Part shown: in pieces, positions 22,484 through 24,241 of the stretch
Numbering within the stretch: position 1 is the stretch's first letter
How the letters are laid out: each line of letters opens with the position of its first letter
Source of the DNA: a virus
DNA: 24,241 nt
Direction: 5' to 3' (one strand)
Virus record (IMG/VR): IMGVR_UViG_3300004463_000198
Span: 1 to 24,241 of that record
Notes under the pieces: generated by a model
The model's database searches: none
The model's input: the letters and a program-made list of their open reading frames with translations, nothing else
What the model was told of the DNA's origin: nothing
Program-made: the position numbers and the translations under genes

Positions 22484-23046
22484 TACATACCCCCCATATA
22501 GCCTTTAATTCCTGATCCTAATGCTTGGGATAAAAATCCTGGAGATGCTGGCGTTTGCTTATATCCAAAAGGTTGAGCACTTAAAGCTTGTTGATTTTGT
22601 CCTAAAAGCTGTTGAAGGGCTTGCATCATAGTATTTGATTTCTGTCCTTGAATGTCTCTTTGCAGTCCTCTTCCCGCTCCACCTAAAGCCTGAGCAAATC
22701 CAGAAGAAGAAAGGGCGCCCCCAGCTGCACCACCTGCAAACTGTTCTGATAATCTCGGTAAAGTCTGCTCATTGAATTCACCCAATTGCTGTTCTTCAAG
22801 GTCTTTGTAGTATTGTGAGTCAGGGTTAAGCATATTCTGGAGTTGTTTGATTAGATTCTGTGTGCCACCAACACCACCCTCTCCACCGCTCATTAACTGG
22901 TTAATGAATTGACTAAATAAGTTTTCCTGTTCTGGTGTGTATTGAGAGAATTTATCCATTCTTTCATCTTCACCAAATAAAAAATTCCTACCTTTTTGCG
23001 TAGTTGCACCACCTGTTAAAAAATGCCCCCAGTCTTTGAATGCCAT
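22483..23046 (-). CDS. Gln/Gly/Ala-rich virion protein, 187 aa
   Basis: GRNFLFGEDERMDKFSQYTP and EQENLFSQFINQLMSGG near the N-terminus, then a Gly/Ala-rich centre (AGGAAGGALSSSGFAQALGG) and Gln-rich runs (QALQQLLGQNQQALSAQP). The composition matches small ejection or tail-internal proteins that precede the larger ejection proteins in podoviruses. GAGG precedes the ATG, and the stop overlaps the next start. Confidence 0.6.
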   Translation of the reverse strand: MAFKDWGHFLTGGATTQKGRNFLFGEDERMDKFSQYTPEQENLFSQFINQLMSGGEGGVGGTQNLIKQLQNMLNPDSQYYKDLEEQQLGEFNEQTLPRLSEQFAGGAAGGALSSSGFAQALGGAGRGLQRDIQGQKSNTMMQALQQLLGQNQQALSAQPFGYKQTPASPGFLSQALGSGIKGYMGGM

Positions 23047-23052
23047 ATAACC

Positions 23053-23535
23053 TCAATTTTTTAGGTAGTTTGCCACTACGATTGCTTGGCTTAATGATAC
23101 ACCAAGTGGATTTGTAAAATAAACATTTGTATCATCAAGGTAAACTGTTATCCCCATAATCGAAAATCTTTTAGGGCTTGCGTCAGTACTTGTACAGCTT
23201 GCATAGATTAAATCTGACTCTTTTAGACCTGTGATGTTGTGTGGGAAAACAACTGCTGCTCCAGCTCCTATATTTCCTGCGTTTAACGCAACTAAGTCAA
23301 AAACCTTTCGATAGGAATTTCTTGTGCTCTGTGGATTTGCAGGAGTAAAGAACTTCCTGAAGTTAGCCACTTCACTCAGGGTATACAAAGCCCCCTCTTT
23401 GGTGTTGGAGCTATCAGCGATGCGCTTATAGGTTAGAGAAAGTACCTCATTAAAATTAGCGTCGTCAGTATCAGGAAACTCAATAGAAATAGGGAGCTGA
23501 TTAGATTGTATTGGATTATCACTTGTAAAAGACAT
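23053..23535 (-). CDS. Virion structural protein, 160 aa
   Basis: MSFTSDNPIQSNQLPISIEF then FNEVLSLTYKRIADSSNT, an opening I have seen in phage structural proteins of unknown role. The remainder is beta-rich (NAGNIGAGAAVVFPHNITGL, RFSIMGITVYLDDTNVYF). Possibly a tail or neck component. Neighbours on both sides are structural. Confidence 0.6.
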   Translation of the reverse strand: MSFTSDNPIQSNQLPISIEFPDTDDANFNEVLSLTYKRIADSSNTKEGALYTLSEVANFRKFFTPANPQSTRNSYRKVFDLVALNAGNIGAGAAVVFPHNITGLKESDLIYASCTSTDASPKRFSIMGITVYLDDTNVYFTNPLGVSLSQAIVVANYLKN

Positions 23536-23545
23536 TCATACTCCA

Positions 23546-24241
23546 TCAAAAAACAGATTTCCCGCCGATTCTGGTATATATTGTATAGGCATTTAAAACC
23601 ATATTGCTATCATGCGTATCATCATCCGTCATCAAAGCATCATCGTAGGTTATCTGTATACGAATAAATTGGCCGGCTGCGGTCGCATAAAACCTATGCC
23701 AAGCATAATCTGAGGCTGGAACATAAAAAGGCGTTGTAGGGCTTGAGGATACGTTTTTATTTCCTACGATTAAATTGCCTTGTGCAGTTATTGATGAGTT
23801 TACAAAAAGATTAACCGATATTGCAGATTGCTCGGTCGCATCTAAGAGAAAATCAATATAAGAAATTTTAAGTTGATTTCCTTGCATCAAGTAAGGATTA
23901 AAGTCTTTTGTTACAATATTGAGTTTAGGAAATACCGTTATCGAACCAGATCCTATATAGGTATCTCCATTTGCAAGATCTAATCCACCAAATGTAGTGC
24001 CATCCCAAATATAGAGAGCCACTGTGTCAATATCGATGTATTGAACTTTGTAATAGTTTCCATTGAGTCCAGGATCGACACCGCTAAATAAAGCTCCTTC
24101 AATCTTTATCACTTCTCCAGAGGTAGGATCAAGACCGGGATCTGCCCCTTGAAGATTATGATTTTTGACTGTGATCTGATTCGGAACAACTGTAGTATCA
24201 AAAGCAGTTATCGTCAAAGATTGTTCGTCGGGGAACACATA
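23546..24241 (-). CDS. Virion structural protein, 5' end outside the window
   Basis: The frame is open to the window edge; the first possible start in view is a GTG at 24238 (MFPDEQSLTITAFDTTVVPN), so the true start probably lies beyond 24241. Beta-rich throughout (ITVKNHNLQG, NGNYYKVQYIDIDTVALYIW, QLKISYIDFLLDATEQSAIS), with low charge, as in phage tail or baseplate proteins. About 230 residues are visible. No specific family recognised. Confidence 0.65.
   Translation of the reverse strand, partial: YVFPDEQSLTITAFDTTVVPNQITVKNHNLQGADPGLDPTSGEVIKIEGALFSGVDPGLNGNYYKVQYIDIDTVALYIWDGTTFGGLDLANGDTYIGSGSITVFPKLNIVTKDFNPYLMQGNQLKISYIDFLLDATEQSAISVNLFVNSSITAQGNLIVGNKNVSSSPTTPFYVPASDYAWHRFYATAAGQFIRIQITYDDALMTDDDTHDSNMVLNAYTIYTRIGGKSVF

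Overview
The window reads as part of a tailed double-stranded DNA phage (or prophage) genome. About 70 features are tightly packed, and most neighbouring genes overlap by 1 to 8 bases (ATGA or TAATG junctions). It holds a replication initiator, a Bet-like annealing protein with a YqaJ-type exonuclease, tail-fibre proteins including one with a peptidase S74 self-cleaving chaperone, a run of large virion proteins, tRNAs, and a phage-borne groES-groEL pair. No ribosomal or metabolic genes are present, nor terminase, portal, capsid, lysis or integrase genes. The rest of the genome therefore lies outside, and lifestyle cannot be decided. The GroEL carries residue patterns I associate with chlamydial GroEL (for example [26 protein letters not shown]). 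My best inference is a phage of a Chlamydiae-lineage (probably amoeba-associated) host. This rests on recalled sequence patterns, not on a search.

Layout. Positions 1-320 hold an edge-truncated tRNA-like sequence, two hairpins and tRNA-Gly(TCC), all best read on the minus strand. Positions 323-6703 (minus) form a long early-type operon of small genes, ending upstream in a J-domain protein and a winged-helix-type replication initiator. The initiator's coding sequence contains three dyad repeats that look like iterons. Positions 6704-7130 hold hairpins and one small possible ORF. Positions 7131-7500 carry a Cro-like repressor gene and a divergent promoter region. Positions 7497-10775 (plus) form the recombination operon: a membrane miniprotein, two unknowns, bet, exonuclease, a Cys-rich protein and a DUF551 protein. 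A bidirectional terminator at 10780-10809 separates this from the convergent chaperonin operon (minus, 13224-10878): a DUF6496-like protein, two tandem paralogues, groES and groEL. Positions 13471-14044 (plus) carry two small genes. Positions 14023-18897 (minus) hold tail fibres and accessory structural proteins. Positions 19010-19767 (plus) carry an HTH-HNH cassette inserted against the direction of the late genes. Positions 19794-24241 (minus) hold five virion genes, the last cut by the window edge. Their order (structural proteins, then three Gln/Ala-rich or coiled-coil proteins, then fibres) recalls the ejection-protein-to-tailspike order of P22-like podoviruses.

How it may work together. 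A small repressor sits between two early transcription units. The leftward unit delivers the initiator, a J-domain co-chaperone and many host-takeover-type small proteins. The rightward unit delivers recombination enzymes. A separate unit supplies a complete chaperonin, perhaps to fold phage structural proteins in a host whose own chaperonin is limiting. GroEL itself is a compositional mosaic: its first ~140 codons match the AT-rich phage and the rest is clearly GC-richer, suggesting recombination with another groEL.
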